A program made the position numbers and the translations under genes. Shown here in pieces: positions 52,960-61,429 of a DNA stretch of 64,000 nt. Below the pieces are notes generated by a model, which had not been told where the DNA came from, made no database searches, and saw only the letters and a program-made list of their open reading frames with translations. The stretch's first letter is position 1; each line of letters begins with the position of its first letter. This DNA is from Burkholderiaceae bacterium (lineage in GTDB: Bacteria > Pseudomonadota > Gammaproteobacteria > Burkholderiales > Burkholderiaceae_F), in NCBI GenBank assembly GCA_022843955.1, contig JALHMQ010000002.1, positions 271,987 through 335,986 on the forward strand, written 5' to 3'.

Positions 52960-53151
52960 GCTTCCTCACCTGCGATCCGGCCGGGTGGCAGCCGAAGCGC
53001 ATGACTGTGCCGCGGCACCGGGTTGTCCGGGCTTGGCGGTCAAAGCTGACGTGCGACGTGATCCAGCACCCCGGCGAACGTCTTTGACGCAGTGCAACAG
53101 TAACGATCTGCGGGCGTCACCGCAACGTGGCCATGCTCTAAATAACCCCGG

Positions 53152-53165
53152 TTGACCCGAGTCAA
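53152..53165 (+). promoter_or_regulatory. TTGAC inverted repeat, possible promoter site
   Basis: TTGAC-CCGA-GTCAA lies about 72 bases before the DksA-like start. TTGACC could be a -35 element, and the symmetry could be an operator. The -10 is not obvious. Confidence 0.35.
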
Positions 53166-53237
53166 TCAGGCGATCACCCCGCGGACCTACCCTCAATTCG
53201 AGAGGTGGACCTTGTCCACCCCAGGAGGGAGTGCGTC

Positions 53238-53660
53238 ATGAGCGTGCCCGAACCCGGTGCCACGGATCCGCGAGAAGCCATTCTTGCGCAGTTGCCGGCG
53301 CGTCTGCGCCAGCGCCGCGAGGAACTGGCAGCCGCGCTGAGCGCCCGGCTGCATCACGATGGGCAGGAGGAGCATGTCGAAGCCGGCCTGCCGCGGCGTG
53401 CCGAAGAGACCGATGACGATGCCGCCGCCGAGACCCAGCGCGAGCGCGACCTCACCGACCTGGCACGCATGACGAGCGAACTGGCGCAGATCGACGCCGT
53501 GCTGGCGCGCGCCGCCTCGGGCGACCTGGGCGAGTGCGCCGAATGCAGTGAACCGATAGACGCTGCCCGCTTGAACGTGAATCCGGCGGCCTTGCGCTGT
53601 GCCGAATGCCAGCAGCTGATCGAGCGACGCCAGGCGCGCTCGCGCCTGCTGGGCGCCTGA
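53238..53660 (+). CDS. DksA/TraR-like zinc-finger protein
   Basis: The product has 140 residues. AGGAGGG nine bases upstream sets the start MSVPEPG. An N-terminal coiled region (LPARLRQRREELAAALSARL) and acidic middle (EETDDDAAAETQRERD) precede the C4 finger CAEC-x17-CAEC at about 98-122. Such proteins enter the RNA polymerase secondary channel and affect transcription with ppGpp. The coiled-coil tip lacks an obvious DxxDxA motif, so the effect may differ from that of DksA. Confidence 0.8.
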   Translation: MSVPEPGATDPREAILAQLPARLRQRREELAAALSARLHHDGQEEHVEAGLPRRAEETDDDAAAETQRERDLTDLARMTSELAQIDAVLARAASGDLGECAECSEPIDAARLNVNPAALRCAECQQLIERRQARSRLLGA

Positions 53661-53683
53661 CCGCCGCCGCCTGGACGACGTTC

Positions 53684-54043
53684 ATGGCCTTCATTCACGC
53701 CGTCATCTGGATCGACGCCCACCTGGCGCGGGTGGTCCACTTCGATTGGCGCGACGTCGAATCGCTGGCGATCGCCCGCGGTACCTGCCCACAGGACGCC
53801 TGGTTCGACACCGTCGCCACCGCTGCGGCCGACGCCGAGGAAATCCTCGTCGCCGGGCCTGACGGCACCGGCGTCGCCTTTGCCGCCTGGGTGCAGTGCG
53901 TCTCGCCCGCCCAGCGCGCTCGCATCTTCGACGTGCAACGCGTTGCGTCGACGGTCGCCGATCACCTGCTGACGCACGCCCGCCGCTATTTCGAGCAGGT
54001 CGACCGCCCGCATCACCTCAACTCGGCCGGCACCCCTGCCTGA
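53684..54043 (+). CDS. Small eRF1-like ('translational machinery') protein
   Basis: The product has 119 residues. The start HAVIWIDAHLARVVHFDW matches a family common in Burkholderiales with an eRF1-like fold, annotated as translational machinery protein. A long open frame above the ATG at 53684 is not used. It follows the DksA-like gene by 23 bases, so both may be cotranscribed and stress-linked. Function not established. Confidence 0.65.
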   Translation: MAFIHAVIWIDAHLARVVHFDWRDVESLAIARGTCPQDAWFDTVATAAADAEEILVAGPDGTGVAFAAWVQCVSPAQRARIFDVQRVASTVADHLLTHARRYFEQVDRPHHLNSAGTPA

Positions 54044-54076
54044 GCCAGCCCGCAACAAAATCCTGGAGACCGCCGC

Positions 54077-54220
54077 ATGGATGCGCTGAAACTGCTGTTC
54101 ACCTCTGACGTCGGCCTGATGTCGCTCGGCGTGATCGCCTTCACGATCTTCATCGGACTGTGGTTCTCGCGCTGGTTCTCCAAGAAGATCGCAGAGAGCG
54201 AAGCCGAGCGTTCACGCTGA
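54077..54220 (+). CDS. DUF3149-type small membrane protein
   Basis: The product has 47 residues, MDALKLLFTSDVGLMSLGVI onwards. One transmembrane helix (GVIAFTIFIGLWFSRWF) is followed by KKIAESEAERSR. GGAG lies about nine bases upstream. The pattern of a short amphipathic start, SDVGLMSL and a basic tail is that of DUF3149 proteins of betaproteobacteria. It follows the eRF1-like gene by 33 bases. Function unknown. Confidence 0.75.
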   Translation: MDALKLLFTSDVGLMSLGVIAFTIFIGLWFSRWFSKKIAESEAERSR

Positions 54221-54271
54221 GCCGGCGCGGCCGGCCGGTCATGCCGAGGCATCGGCGCGACCCCATGCCGG

Positions 54272-54916
54272 TCAGTACTTGATCGAGCACCCGTATGCCG
54301 TCGTGCTGGCAGAAGTCAGCGCCTGGCCGGCACGCGCCTGGGTAAGCGCCTGCACCACGAAGTTGTTGGCGGTCTTGACGTCGGCCTGGTTGGCTGATCG
54401 CTTGTCGTCGATCGCCCCGGCGTAGACCAGCGTGCCTTTCGGATCGATCACGTACATGTGCGGTGTCGCCCGCGCGCCGTAGGCGCGCCCGGTCTTGCCG
54501 TCGGCATCGAGCATCACAGCGGTGGGTGTGGCGCCCTGCTCCTTGATCCATGCGGCCAGCGCCGCCGGAGCCATGTACTCGCTGTGGCCGGCGTTGGTGG
54601 AGTTGATCACGAGCCAGGCCACGTTATCCGCCGCGAAGCGTTTCTGCAGCGACTGCATGTTGCCGCTGCCGTAGTGCTTGACCACGAACGGGCAGTGCGG
54701 ATTGTTCCACTCCAGCACCACGTAGCGACCGCGATAGTCGGCCAGGCTGACCGGCTTGCCGTCGACCGCCGTCAGGGTGAACACTGGCGCCGGCTGGCCC
54801 GGCACGGCCTGCGCCTGAACGTCAGCCGCGCCCAGCGTGAAGGCGGCGACCAGCGCAAGCGTGCCGAAGGCGGACCGGGCGGTGGTGGCGAGGGATCGCG
54901 TCATCATCATCGTCAT
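54272..54916 (-). CDS. Exported redoxin-family protein
   Basis: The product is up to 214 residues; ATGs at 54916, 54910, 54907 and 54904 all lie in frame. Sec signal ends ADVQAQA. The redoxin fold begins PGQPAPVFTLTAVDGKPVSL, with the active region EWNNPHCPFVVKHYGSG. There is one Cys instead of CxxC. The second Cys is near the end (TAYGCSIKY), a pair typical of this peroxiredoxin-like group. It lies 47 bases after the DsbD-like gene, so it may receive electrons from it. Confidence 0.85.
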   Translation of the reverse strand: MTMMMTRSLATTARSAFGTLALVAAFTLGAADVQAQAVPGQPAPVFTLTAVDGKPVSLADYRGRYVVLEWNNPHCPFVVKHYGSGNMQSLQKRFAADNVAWLVINSTNAGHSEYMAPAALAAWIKEQGATPTAVMLDADGKTGRAYGARATPHMYVIDPKGTLVYAGAIDDKRSANQADVKTANNFVVQALTQARAGQALTSASTTAYGCSIKY

Positions 54917-54963
54917 CCTGTGAGGGTGGAGTGGTTCGGTCGGTGGATCGATGGGTGCTTCGG

Positions 54964-57141
54964 CTAAAGCTGTTCGAGCGCCTGCAGCACCTTGCCTTCG
55001 GTCAGCAGTTCGGGCAGCACCCGCACCTGGCCCTTGCTGTCGTACAGCACGTAAAGCGGCACGCCGTTGCGCTTGAAGCGCGCCAGCTCGCGGGTGATCT
55101 CCTCGTCGCGGTTGGTCCAGTCGGCGCGCAGCCGCACCACGCCCTTCTGTTCGAAGGCGCGGTTGACGGCGTCGTTGTTCAGCACCAGGCGCTTGTTGGC
55201 CTGGCAGGTCACGCACCAAGCCGCGGTGAAGTCGACGAACACCGGCGTGCCGGAGATCAGCAGACGCTCGTTCTCGGCCTTCGACCAAGTGCCCCAGCCG
55301 GCCACGCTCGCCTTGCTGCCGGCGCTGGCGTTCGCCCGCGCCGTGCCGGTGGACTCGATGCCGGTGGCGCTCAGCACCGCATAGGCGGCCAGGGCGGCCG
55401 TTCCCAGCGCCAGCCAACGGAAGCCGCGCGCGCCGCGCTGTGCCACACCCAGCGCCCAGCCCGCCATCCCCAGTAGCACCAGCGCTGCCAGCGCGAGGCC
55501 GACACTGTTGGCATCGACCTGCTGGGCCAGCACCCACAGCAACCACGCCGCGGTGGCGAACATCGGAAACGCCATCGCCTGCTTGAAGCGCTCCATCCAC
55601 GCGCCCGGGCGCGGCAAGCGCGCCAGCAGCGCCGGGAACAGCGTGAGCAGCAGGTACGGCGCGGCCATGCCAAGGCCGAGCACGGCGAACACGGTGAGCG
55701 CCAGCGGCGCCGGCTGCGTGGCGGCAAACCCCAGCGCCGCGCCCATGAACGGCGCGGTGCAGGGTGCGGCCACCACCACCGCCAGCACGCCGGTCCAGAA
55801 GCTGCCCGACACGCGATCGCTCTGCAGACGCTGCGCCAGATTGCTGCTGGCCATGCCGCCGCCGAAGGCGAACTCGAACGCGCCGAGCAAGTTCAGGCCG
55901 ATGATGAAGAACAGCAGCGCCAGCGCCGCCACCACCCACGGCGTCTGCAGTTGGAAGCCCCAGCCGAGCTGGGCACCCCCGGCGCGCAACGCCACCAACA
56001 GCCCCGCCAGCAGCACGAAGCTCACCACCACCCCGGCGGTGAACACCAGTCCGTGCGTGCGCAGCGATGCATGGTGCGCGTGCGCGGCCTTGTCGGCGCG
56101 CTGGTGCTGCATCAGCGACAGCAACTTGAGCGACAGCACCGGGAACACGCAGGGCATGAGATTGAGGATCAGGCCGCCGATGAAGGCGCCGATCAGCGCA
56201 CCGATCAGGCCGATCGATACCTGTTCGTCGGCATAGGTGATGCTCGCGGCCTGAGCGGCGGCGACGACGCTCGCCGATACCGGCCCGGCCACCAGCGGCA
56301 GCGTCACCACACCTGCCCAGCCGCCCACATCCGCGCGGGCCGGGCCCCCATTGACCACCAACACGCCGTTGATTGCGGTGAACTCCGGCGCGACCGGCTG
56401 TGACGCGGTCAGATACAGCTCGGCCTTGCCGTCCGGCTGCTGCAGCACCTGCGGCGCGGCTGCTTCGAGGCGGCCGTCCTGCAACGGGAAGAACTGCAGG
56501 TCGGTGACCACACCCTTGGGCACGTACGACAGGCGGATGCGGTTGTCCTCGATCGCTGCGCTGCCGCCATCGAGCGCGATCGGCCGTGGAATCAGCTGGC
56601 GCGTGGCGGCGAACAGCGCGGAAAACTTAGATGGTCCGGCGCTGTCCTTCACCGGCAACGACAGCTTCAAGTCGGCGCCGCCGGGAATGCAGACATCGCT
56701 GCAGATCAGCCAGTCGGCACGCGCGGCGAGGTCGAGGGTCTGTCCGGCGGCAAGCCCGGTCGGCGGCGTCAGGCGCACCGGCAGCAGCACTTCGCCTTCG
56801 TAGCCGAAGTTCATCAACGGCCCGACCGGCAGTCGCTTGGGCACCGGCCACTCGATCGCGTCGGCGGTCCATCCCTCAGGCAATGTCCACTTGATCTTTG
56901 TGGGCAGGCCAGAATCGCCCGGGACCTGCCAGTAGGTGTGCCAGTGCAGGTCGTGCTTGATGCGCAGGCCCGCCTGCAGCGGCTGGCCCGGCACCACCGC
57001 ATTGGTGGCGGCCACCAGTTCCGCCTCGGCGTGATCGACCTTGACGGGCTGCGCCTGGACGGTCAGCGCCGCCAGCCACGAGATCGCGCCGCATCCGGCC
57101 AGGACGGCCGCGCGACGCCACACATTCATCCAGGAAGCCAT
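54964..57141 (-). CDS. DsbD/ScsB-like thiol:disulfide interchange protein
   Basis: The product has 725 residues. After a Sec signal, the N-terminal periplasmic domain (about 30-290) has CSDVC. The membrane domain has eight or more helices with the redox Cys at LNLMPCVFPVLSLK and VVAAPCTAPFMG. The C-terminal thioredoxin domain has FTAAWCVTCQANKR. It carries electrons from cytoplasmic thioredoxin to periplasmic partners. The long alpha domain points to the ScsB-type branch. The start MASWMNVW was chosen; an ATG seven codons upstream exists. Likely partner: the redoxin downstream. Confidence 0.88.
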   Translation of the reverse strand: MASWMNVWRRAAVLAGCGAISWLAALTVQAQPVKVDHAEAELVAATNAVVPGQPLQAGLRIKHDLHWHTYWQVPGDSGLPTKIKWTLPEGWTADAIEWPVPKRLPVGPLMNFGYEGEVLLPVRLTPPTGLAAGQTLDLAARADWLICSDVCIPGGADLKLSLPVKDSAGPSKFSALFAATRQLIPRPIALDGGSAAIEDNRIRLSYVPKGVVTDLQFFPLQDGRLEAAAPQVLQQPDGKAELYLTASQPVAPEFTAINGVLVVNGGPARADVGGWAGVVTLPLVAGPVSASVVAAAQAASITYADEQVSIGLIGALIGAFIGGLILNLMPCVFPVLSLKLLSLMQHQRADKAAHAHHASLRTHGLVFTAGVVVSFVLLAGLLVALRAGGAQLGWGFQLQTPWVVAALALLFFIIGLNLLGAFEFAFGGGMASSNLAQRLQSDRVSGSFWTGVLAVVVAAPCTAPFMGAALGFAATQPAPLALTVFAVLGLGMAAPYLLLTLFPALLARLPRPGAWMERFKQAMAFPMFATAAWLLWVLAQQVDANSVGLALAALVLLGMAGWALGVAQRGARGFRWLALGTAALAAYAVLSATGIESTGTARANASAGSKASVAGWGTWSKAENERLLISGTPVFVDFTAAWCVTCQANKRLVLNNDAVNRAFEQKGVVRLRADWTNRDEEITRELARFKRNGVPLYVLYDSKGQVRVLPELLTEGKVLQALEQL

Positions 57142-57219
57142 GGAGCCTTTGTCCTCGTGCAAGCCATCGGGTTCCCCGCGGACGGCGATGTCCCCGGGAA
57201 CCGGTGAAGATCAGATCGA

Positions 57220-58539
57220 CTAGCGGGGCGATGCCGCGGCGACCGCCGCGAACGCCTTGCCGGCCGTCGCCAGGGTCTGCGAGATAACCTCGTCATCATG
57301 CGCGGCCGAGACGAAGCCCGCCTCGTAGGCCGACGGCGCCAGGTACACGCCACGGTCGAGCATCGCGTGGAAGAAGCGGTTGAAGCGCTCCTTGTCGGTG
57401 GCCATGATCTGCGCGTAGCTCTGCGGCACGTTGGTCGCAAAGTAGATGCCGAACATGCCGCCGACGAAGTCGCCGCAAAACGGCACGTCGTGTATCTGCG
57501 CGGCGGCGACCAGGCCATCGATCAGCTTGCCGGTCTGCGCGGAGAGCCGCTCGTAGAAGCCGGGCGCCTGGATCAGCTTGAGCGTGGCCAGACCGCAACT
57601 GACCGCCACCGGATTGCCCGACAGCGTGCCCGCCTGGTAGACCCCGCCGAGCGGCGCCAGGTGCTTCATCACCTCGCGCCGTCCGCCAAAGGCCGCCACC
57701 GGCATGCCGCCACCGATCACCTTGCCCAGCACGGTGAGGTCCGGCTGCACGCCGTACAGGGACTGCGCGCCACCGAGAGCGACCCGAAAGCCCGTCATCA
57801 CTTCGTCGAACACGAGGATCGCACCGTGCTTGGTGCACAGCTTGCGCATGGTCTGGATGAACTCGGGCGTGGCGCGCACCAGGTTCATGTTGCCGGCGAT
57901 CACCTCGACCATCACGCAGGCGATGTCGTCGCCATGCGTCTTGAATGCGTCTTCCAGCTGCTCGCAGTCGTTGTAGTCGAGCACCAGGGTGTGCTGGGTG
58001 ATCTCGGCCGGCACGCCGGCGCTGCTCGGGTTGCCGAAGGTGAGCAAACCTGAGCCCGCCTTCACCAGCAGGCTGTCGGCGTGGCCGTGATAGCAGCCCT
58101 CGAACTTGATGATCTTGCGCCGCCCCTTGCCGTCGCCGGCGGCGCCGCGCGCCAGCCGCAGCGCGCTCATCGCCGCTTCCGTCCCGGATGACACCAGCCG
58201 CACCTGCTCGATCGATGGGACCAGGCGGATGATCTCCTCGGCCATTTCCACCTCGCCCGCGGTGGGCGCGCCGTACGACAGGCCGCGCGCGATCGCTGCG
58301 TGCATGGCTGCCACCACGTCGGGGTGGGTGTGGCCGACGATCATCGGTCCCCAGGAGCCGATGTAGTCGATGTAGCGGGCGCCGTTGGCGTCCCAGAAGT
58401 GCGGCCCGAGGGCGCGCTCGATGAAGCGCGGCGTGCCGCCCACCGAACGGAAGGCGCGCACCGGCGAGTTCACGCCACCGGGAATGCTGCGCTGGGCGCG
58501 GTCGAAGAGTTGCTGGTTGCGGTCGTTGCCGGTGCTCAT
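57220..58539 (-). CDS. hemL: Glutamate-1-semialdehyde 2,1-aminomutase
   Basis: The product has 439 residues. The PLP lysine is in [17 protein letters not shown]. Other motifs are [33 protein letters not shown] and [14 protein letters not shown]. It forms 5-aminolevulinate for haem synthesis by the C5 pathway. The start MSTGNDRN was chosen over an upstream ATG with a Thr-rich lead. It lies 35 bases after thiD. Confidence 0.95.
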   Translation of the reverse strand: MSTGNDRNQQLFDRAQRSIPGGVNSPVRAFRSVGGTPRFIERALGPHFWDANGARYIDYIGSWGPMIVGHTHPDVVAAMHAAIARGLSYGAPTAGEVEMAEEIIRLVPSIEQVRLVSSGTEAAMSALRLARGAAGDGKGRRKIIKFEGCYHGHADSLLVKAGSGLLTFGNPSSAGVPAEITQHTLVLDYNDCEQLEDAFKTHGDDIACVMVEVIAGNMNLVRATPEFIQTMRKLCTKHGAILVFDEVMTGFRVALGGAQSLYGVQPDLTVLGKVIGGGMPVAAFGGRREVMKHLAPLGGVYQAGTLSGNPVAVSCGLATLKLIQAPGFYERLSAQTGKLIDGLVAAAQIHDVPFCGDFVGGMFGIYFATNVPQSYAQIMATDKERFNRFFHAMLDRGVYLAPSAYEAGFVSAAHDDEVISQTLATAGKAFAAVAAASPR

Positions 58540-58574
58540 GCTGTGCGTAGTCCTGGTTGTTCGTTCGTCATGGT

Positions 58575-59519
58575 TCAAGCGCGCGACGGCCCGGAGGTGC
58601 CGTCATCCGCGCGTTCGTCGGAGCCGCTGGCCCCGGGCTCATCTGCGTCGCTGTCGTCGGTGGTTTCGTCGGCGGCCGGCTCCTCGCTGCCATCGTCGCC
58701 GGCCCAGAACAGGCGGTCGGGCATGGCGTCGCCCATGCCGAGCCGAAAGCCGCCGGCCAGCGCCTGCGCCAGGAACTCGTTGGCCTCACGCACCGCGTCG
58801 CCGACCTCGATGCCCTGCGCCAGCAGCGCCGCGATGGCCGCCGACAGGGTGTCGCCGGCACCGCGAAAGCGCAGGTCCACATGCTCGATGCTCTCGTTCT
58901 GCACGCTCTGCTCCGGACCGTAAAGCCGGTTGACGATCAGCTGGCCAACCGTCTCGGCCGAGGTGATAAGGACGTACTGCGCGCCCCATTCGAGCAGTTC
59001 ATGCGCACAGCGGCCGGCGTCCCAGTCTTCCGGCGCCTCGTCGTCGGCGGCCAGCGCCAGCCAGCGGCGCGCCTGCTCCAGCGACAGCGTCAGCACGGTG
59101 GTCTGCGGCACGATCAGCTCGCGCAACACGGTCATCAGTTCGGCGTCGGTCTGCTCCTGCGAACCGCTGCTGCCGGCGCGCACCGCAGGCAGCGGATCGA
59201 ACACCACCGGCAGCTCCGGGTAGTCGGACAGGATCTCCGCGATCGCCTGGGCGTTATCGCTGGAGCCGACCGCGCCCACCTTGATCGCCGACACCGGCAT
59301 GTCCTGCAGCACCGCGCGCGCCTGGTCGTCGAGCCATTCGTCGTCGATCAGCAGCGCGTCCTCGTTGCGCGTGCTGTCCTGCACCGCCACTGCAGTGATC
59401 GCGCAGGCGGCGTGGCAGCCCATCGAGGCGCAGGTGAGCGCATCGGCAAGCACCCCGCCGGCGCCGGTGGGGTCGGAGGCCGAGAAGGTGAGGATGGTGG
59501 GTGGTGCGTGGATCGACAT
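58575..59519 (-). CDS. thiD: Hydroxymethylpyrimidine/phosphomethylpyrimidine kinase
   Basis: The product has 314 residues. The substrate and ATP motifs are [37 protein letters not shown] and [11 protein letters not shown]. It phosphorylates HMP and HMP-P for thiamine synthesis. The last 45 residues are acidic ([18 protein letters not shown]) and beyond the usual C-terminus. No TPP riboswitch could be found upstream. It is divergent from the rubredoxin gene across 212 bases. Confidence 0.92.
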   Translation of the reverse strand: MSIHAPPTILTFSASDPTGAGGVLADALTCASMGCHAACAITAVAVQDSTRNEDALLIDDEWLDDQARAVLQDMPVSAIKVGAVGSSDNAQAIAEILSDYPELPVVFDPLPAVRAGSSGSQEQTDAELMTVLRELIVPQTTVLTLSLEQARRWLALAADDEAPEDWDAGRCAHELLEWGAQYVLITSAETVGQLIVNRLYGPEQSVQNESIEHVDLRFRGAGDTLSAAIAALLAQGIEVGDAVREANEFLAQALAGGFRLGMGDAMPDRLFWAGDDGSEEPAADETTDDSDADEPGASGSDERADDGTSGPSRA

Positions 59520-59731
59520 GAGTGGGAGGATGCCAGTGGAGGGACGCTGGAAGGCAGTTGGGTCGGATCGCCTGGATTGACCGACCCGGTAATCACCCCG
59601 ACCCGTCTTTCCGTTCAGCCGAGGGGCTGACCCCCACGCAGGGACTGAGCCCAAAGGACCCTGCTTTTCGAGGCAACAGCTATGATCCGCGCCGCTCACC
59701 ATGTTATCGAATTGACAAGACTTTTTCGCTG

Positions 59732-59923
59732 ATGACGACAAGCGAGGTGTCAGCCGCTGCACGCACGTGGATGTGCCTGATCTGCGGCTGGATATATGAC
59801 GAAGCCGCGGGCCTTCCAGACGATGGCATCGCGCCGGGTACCCGTTGGGAAGACGTTCCGCCCAACTGGACGTGTCCCGAATGCGGGGCACGCAAGGAAG
59901 ATTTCGAAATGGTCGAGATTTGA
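59732..59923 (+). CDS. Rubredoxin
   Basis: The product has 63 residues. The iron site is CLICG with CPECG, and GWIYDEAAGLPDDGIAPGT is diagnostic. It is a one-electron carrier of the cytoplasm. It stands at the head of the pil genes, 72 bases before pilG, in an order common in betaproteobacteria. Confidence 0.95.
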   Translation: MTTSEVSAAARTWMCLICGWIYDEAAGLPDDGIAPGTRWEDVPPNWTCPECGARKEDFEMVEI

Positions 59924-59995
59924 GGCGTTGCGCAGCGCCTGCCTGGCGGCACTGAGCCGACCCGTCAGCCGCGCGAACGCGACGGGAGGAAACGC

Positions 59996-60415
59996 ATGTC
60001 AGCCGTTGAGTTCTCCGACATTCGCGGCCGCAAGGTGATGGTGATCGACGACTCGAACACCATCCGCCGCAGCGCGGAGATTTTTCTGACCCAGGCTGGA
60101 TGCCAGGTGATCCTTGCGCAGGATGGCTTTGAGGCGCTTGCCAAGATCAACGATCACCAGCCGTCGATCATCTTCTGCGACATCCTGATGCCGCGGCTGG
60201 ACGGTTACCAGACCTGCGCGCTGATCAAGCGCAGCCCGCGCTTTTCGCGCACGCCGGTGGTCATGCTGTCGTCCAAGGACGGTCTGTTCGACCGGGCCCG
60301 CGGCCGCATGGTGGGATCGAGCGAGTACTTGACCAAGCCGTTCACCAAGGACAGCCTGCTGTCCGCGGTGCGCCAGTTTTCGATGCACGAGGGCGTTCGC
60401 GCCACGGCGCCGTAA
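59996..60415 (+). CDS. pilG: Twitching-motility response regulator PilG
   Basis: The product has 139 residues, a lone receiver domain: VMVIDDSN, phospho-Asp in FCDILMPRLDGYQT, and KPFTKD. GGAGG precedes the start. In type IV pilus control PilG promotes extension through ChpA signalling. The first gene of pilGHIJ. Confidence 0.9.
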   Translation: MSAVEFSDIRGRKVMVIDDSNTIRRSAEIFLTQAGCQVILAQDGFEALAKINDHQPSIIFCDILMPRLDGYQTCALIKRSPRFSRTPVVMLSSKDGLFDRARGRMVGSSEYLTKPFTKDSLLSAVRQFSMHEGVRATAP

Positions 60416-60433
60416 CACCCAAGGACACCGCGT

Positions 60434-60799
60434 ATGCCCATCAAGAAGGTCCTGATCGTCGACGACTCGCCGACCGAGCGCTACTTCCTCACCGAGCTCT
60501 TGACCAAGAACGGCTTCGCCGTGTCGGCCGCTGAAAGCGCCGAGGAAGCGGTGTTGAAGCTCAAGGCCGCCACCCCCGACCTGATCCTGATGGACGTCGT
60601 GATGCCCGGGCAGAACGGCTTCCAGCTCACGCGCACGCTGTCGCGCGACCCCGCCACGCAGGCGATCCCGATCATCATCTGCACCAGCAAGAACCAGCAG
60701 ACCGATCGCATCTGGGCGCTGCGCCAGGGCGCGCGCGATTACGTGAGCAAGCCGGTCAAGCCGGAAGAACTGCTGGAGAAGATCGCTGCGCTCGGCTGA
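60434..60799 (+). CDS. pilH: Twitching-motility response regulator PilH
   Basis: The product has 121 residues, a lone receiver: VLIVDDSPTERYFL, phospho-Asp in LMDVVMPGQNGFQL, and SKPVKPEEL. It acts as a phosphate sink or retraction-side regulator of type IV pili. 18 bases after pilG. Confidence 0.92.
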   Translation: MPIKKVLIVDDSPTERYFLTELLTKNGFAVSAAESAEEAVLKLKAATPDLILMDVVMPGQNGFQLTRTLSRDPATQAIPIIICTSKNQQTDRIWALRQGARDYVSKPVKPEELLEKIAALG

Positions 60800-60821
60800 G
60801 CCGCGCAGCGATCGACACACC

Positions 60822-61361
60822 ATGGACAGCGGCCAACGGCCAGAAGCCCGTGCACGCGGCAGGCTGCGCGACTTCTCGTCGCAGCTGGCCGCGCGCCTGA
60901 AGGCCGCCACCTCCGCGCCCAACGAGCCGATGCGGCTGGCGATACGCATCGGTCCGCTGGGTTATCTGCTCGACATGGACGCAGCGGCCGAGATCGTCAT
61001 CTCACCCGAGATCACCCCGGTGCCGTGGACGCGACCGTGGTTCCGCGGCCTCGCCAACGTGCGCGGCCGTCTGGTCGGCGTAATCGACCTGCAGCACCTG
61101 TCCGGCCGCGGCGCCCTCTCTGCGGAGCATGCGCAGCAGCTCCTCGTGTTCGGCACCGGGCTGCGGGTCAACGCCGCCATCCTGGTCACACGCGCCTTCG
61201 GCCTGCGCAACCTCAATGATCTTGAGCCGCTTGGTGGCCCGCTCGCCGGTGCGCCGGCCTGGGAGGCGGCGCGCTGGCGCGATCTCGATGGCAACCAGCT
61301 CTCGGAATTGAATCTCGCCGCGCTCGTTTCCGGCGAGGCGTTTGCATCGATTGGCATCTAG
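60822..61361 (+). CDS. pilI: CheW-like coupling protein PilI
   Basis: The product has 179 residues. CheW domain: [42 protein letters not shown]. It couples PilJ to the ChpA kinase. 22 bases after pilH. Confidence 0.88.
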   Translation: MDSGQRPEARARGRLRDFSSQLAARLKAATSAPNEPMRLAIRIGPLGYLLDMDAAAEIVISPEITPVPWTRPWFRGLANVRGRLVGVIDLQHLSGRGALSAEHAQQLLVFGTGLRVNAAILVTRAFGLRNLNDLEPLGGPLAGAPAWEAARWRDLDGNQLSELNLAALVSGEAFASIGI

Positions 61362-61378
61362 CATCGGGCGGTCGCACC

Positions 61379-61410
61379 CGCGACGCGTACACCATCGGGT
61401 GCGCGTCGCG
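61379..61410. repeat. Hairpin between pilI and pilJ
   Basis: CGCGACGCG-TA-CACC pairs with GGTG-CGCGTCGCG around ATCG, a 13-bp stem with a two-base bulge on one side only. It lies 17 bases after pilI and 20 before pilJ. It may set PilI:PilJ ratios. Confidence 0.5.
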
Positions 61411-61429
61411 ACGCCCTGGAGACAAGCAC

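Noticed and set aside
50788..53004. 738-codon plus-strand frame
   Set aside because: Shadow of the GNAT-fused synthetase, basic low-complexity translation without motifs.
59520..59731. TPP riboswitch upstream of thiD
   Set aside because: I looked for CTGAGA and the ACCTGATCTGG-like element in the right order on the minus strand and did not find them.
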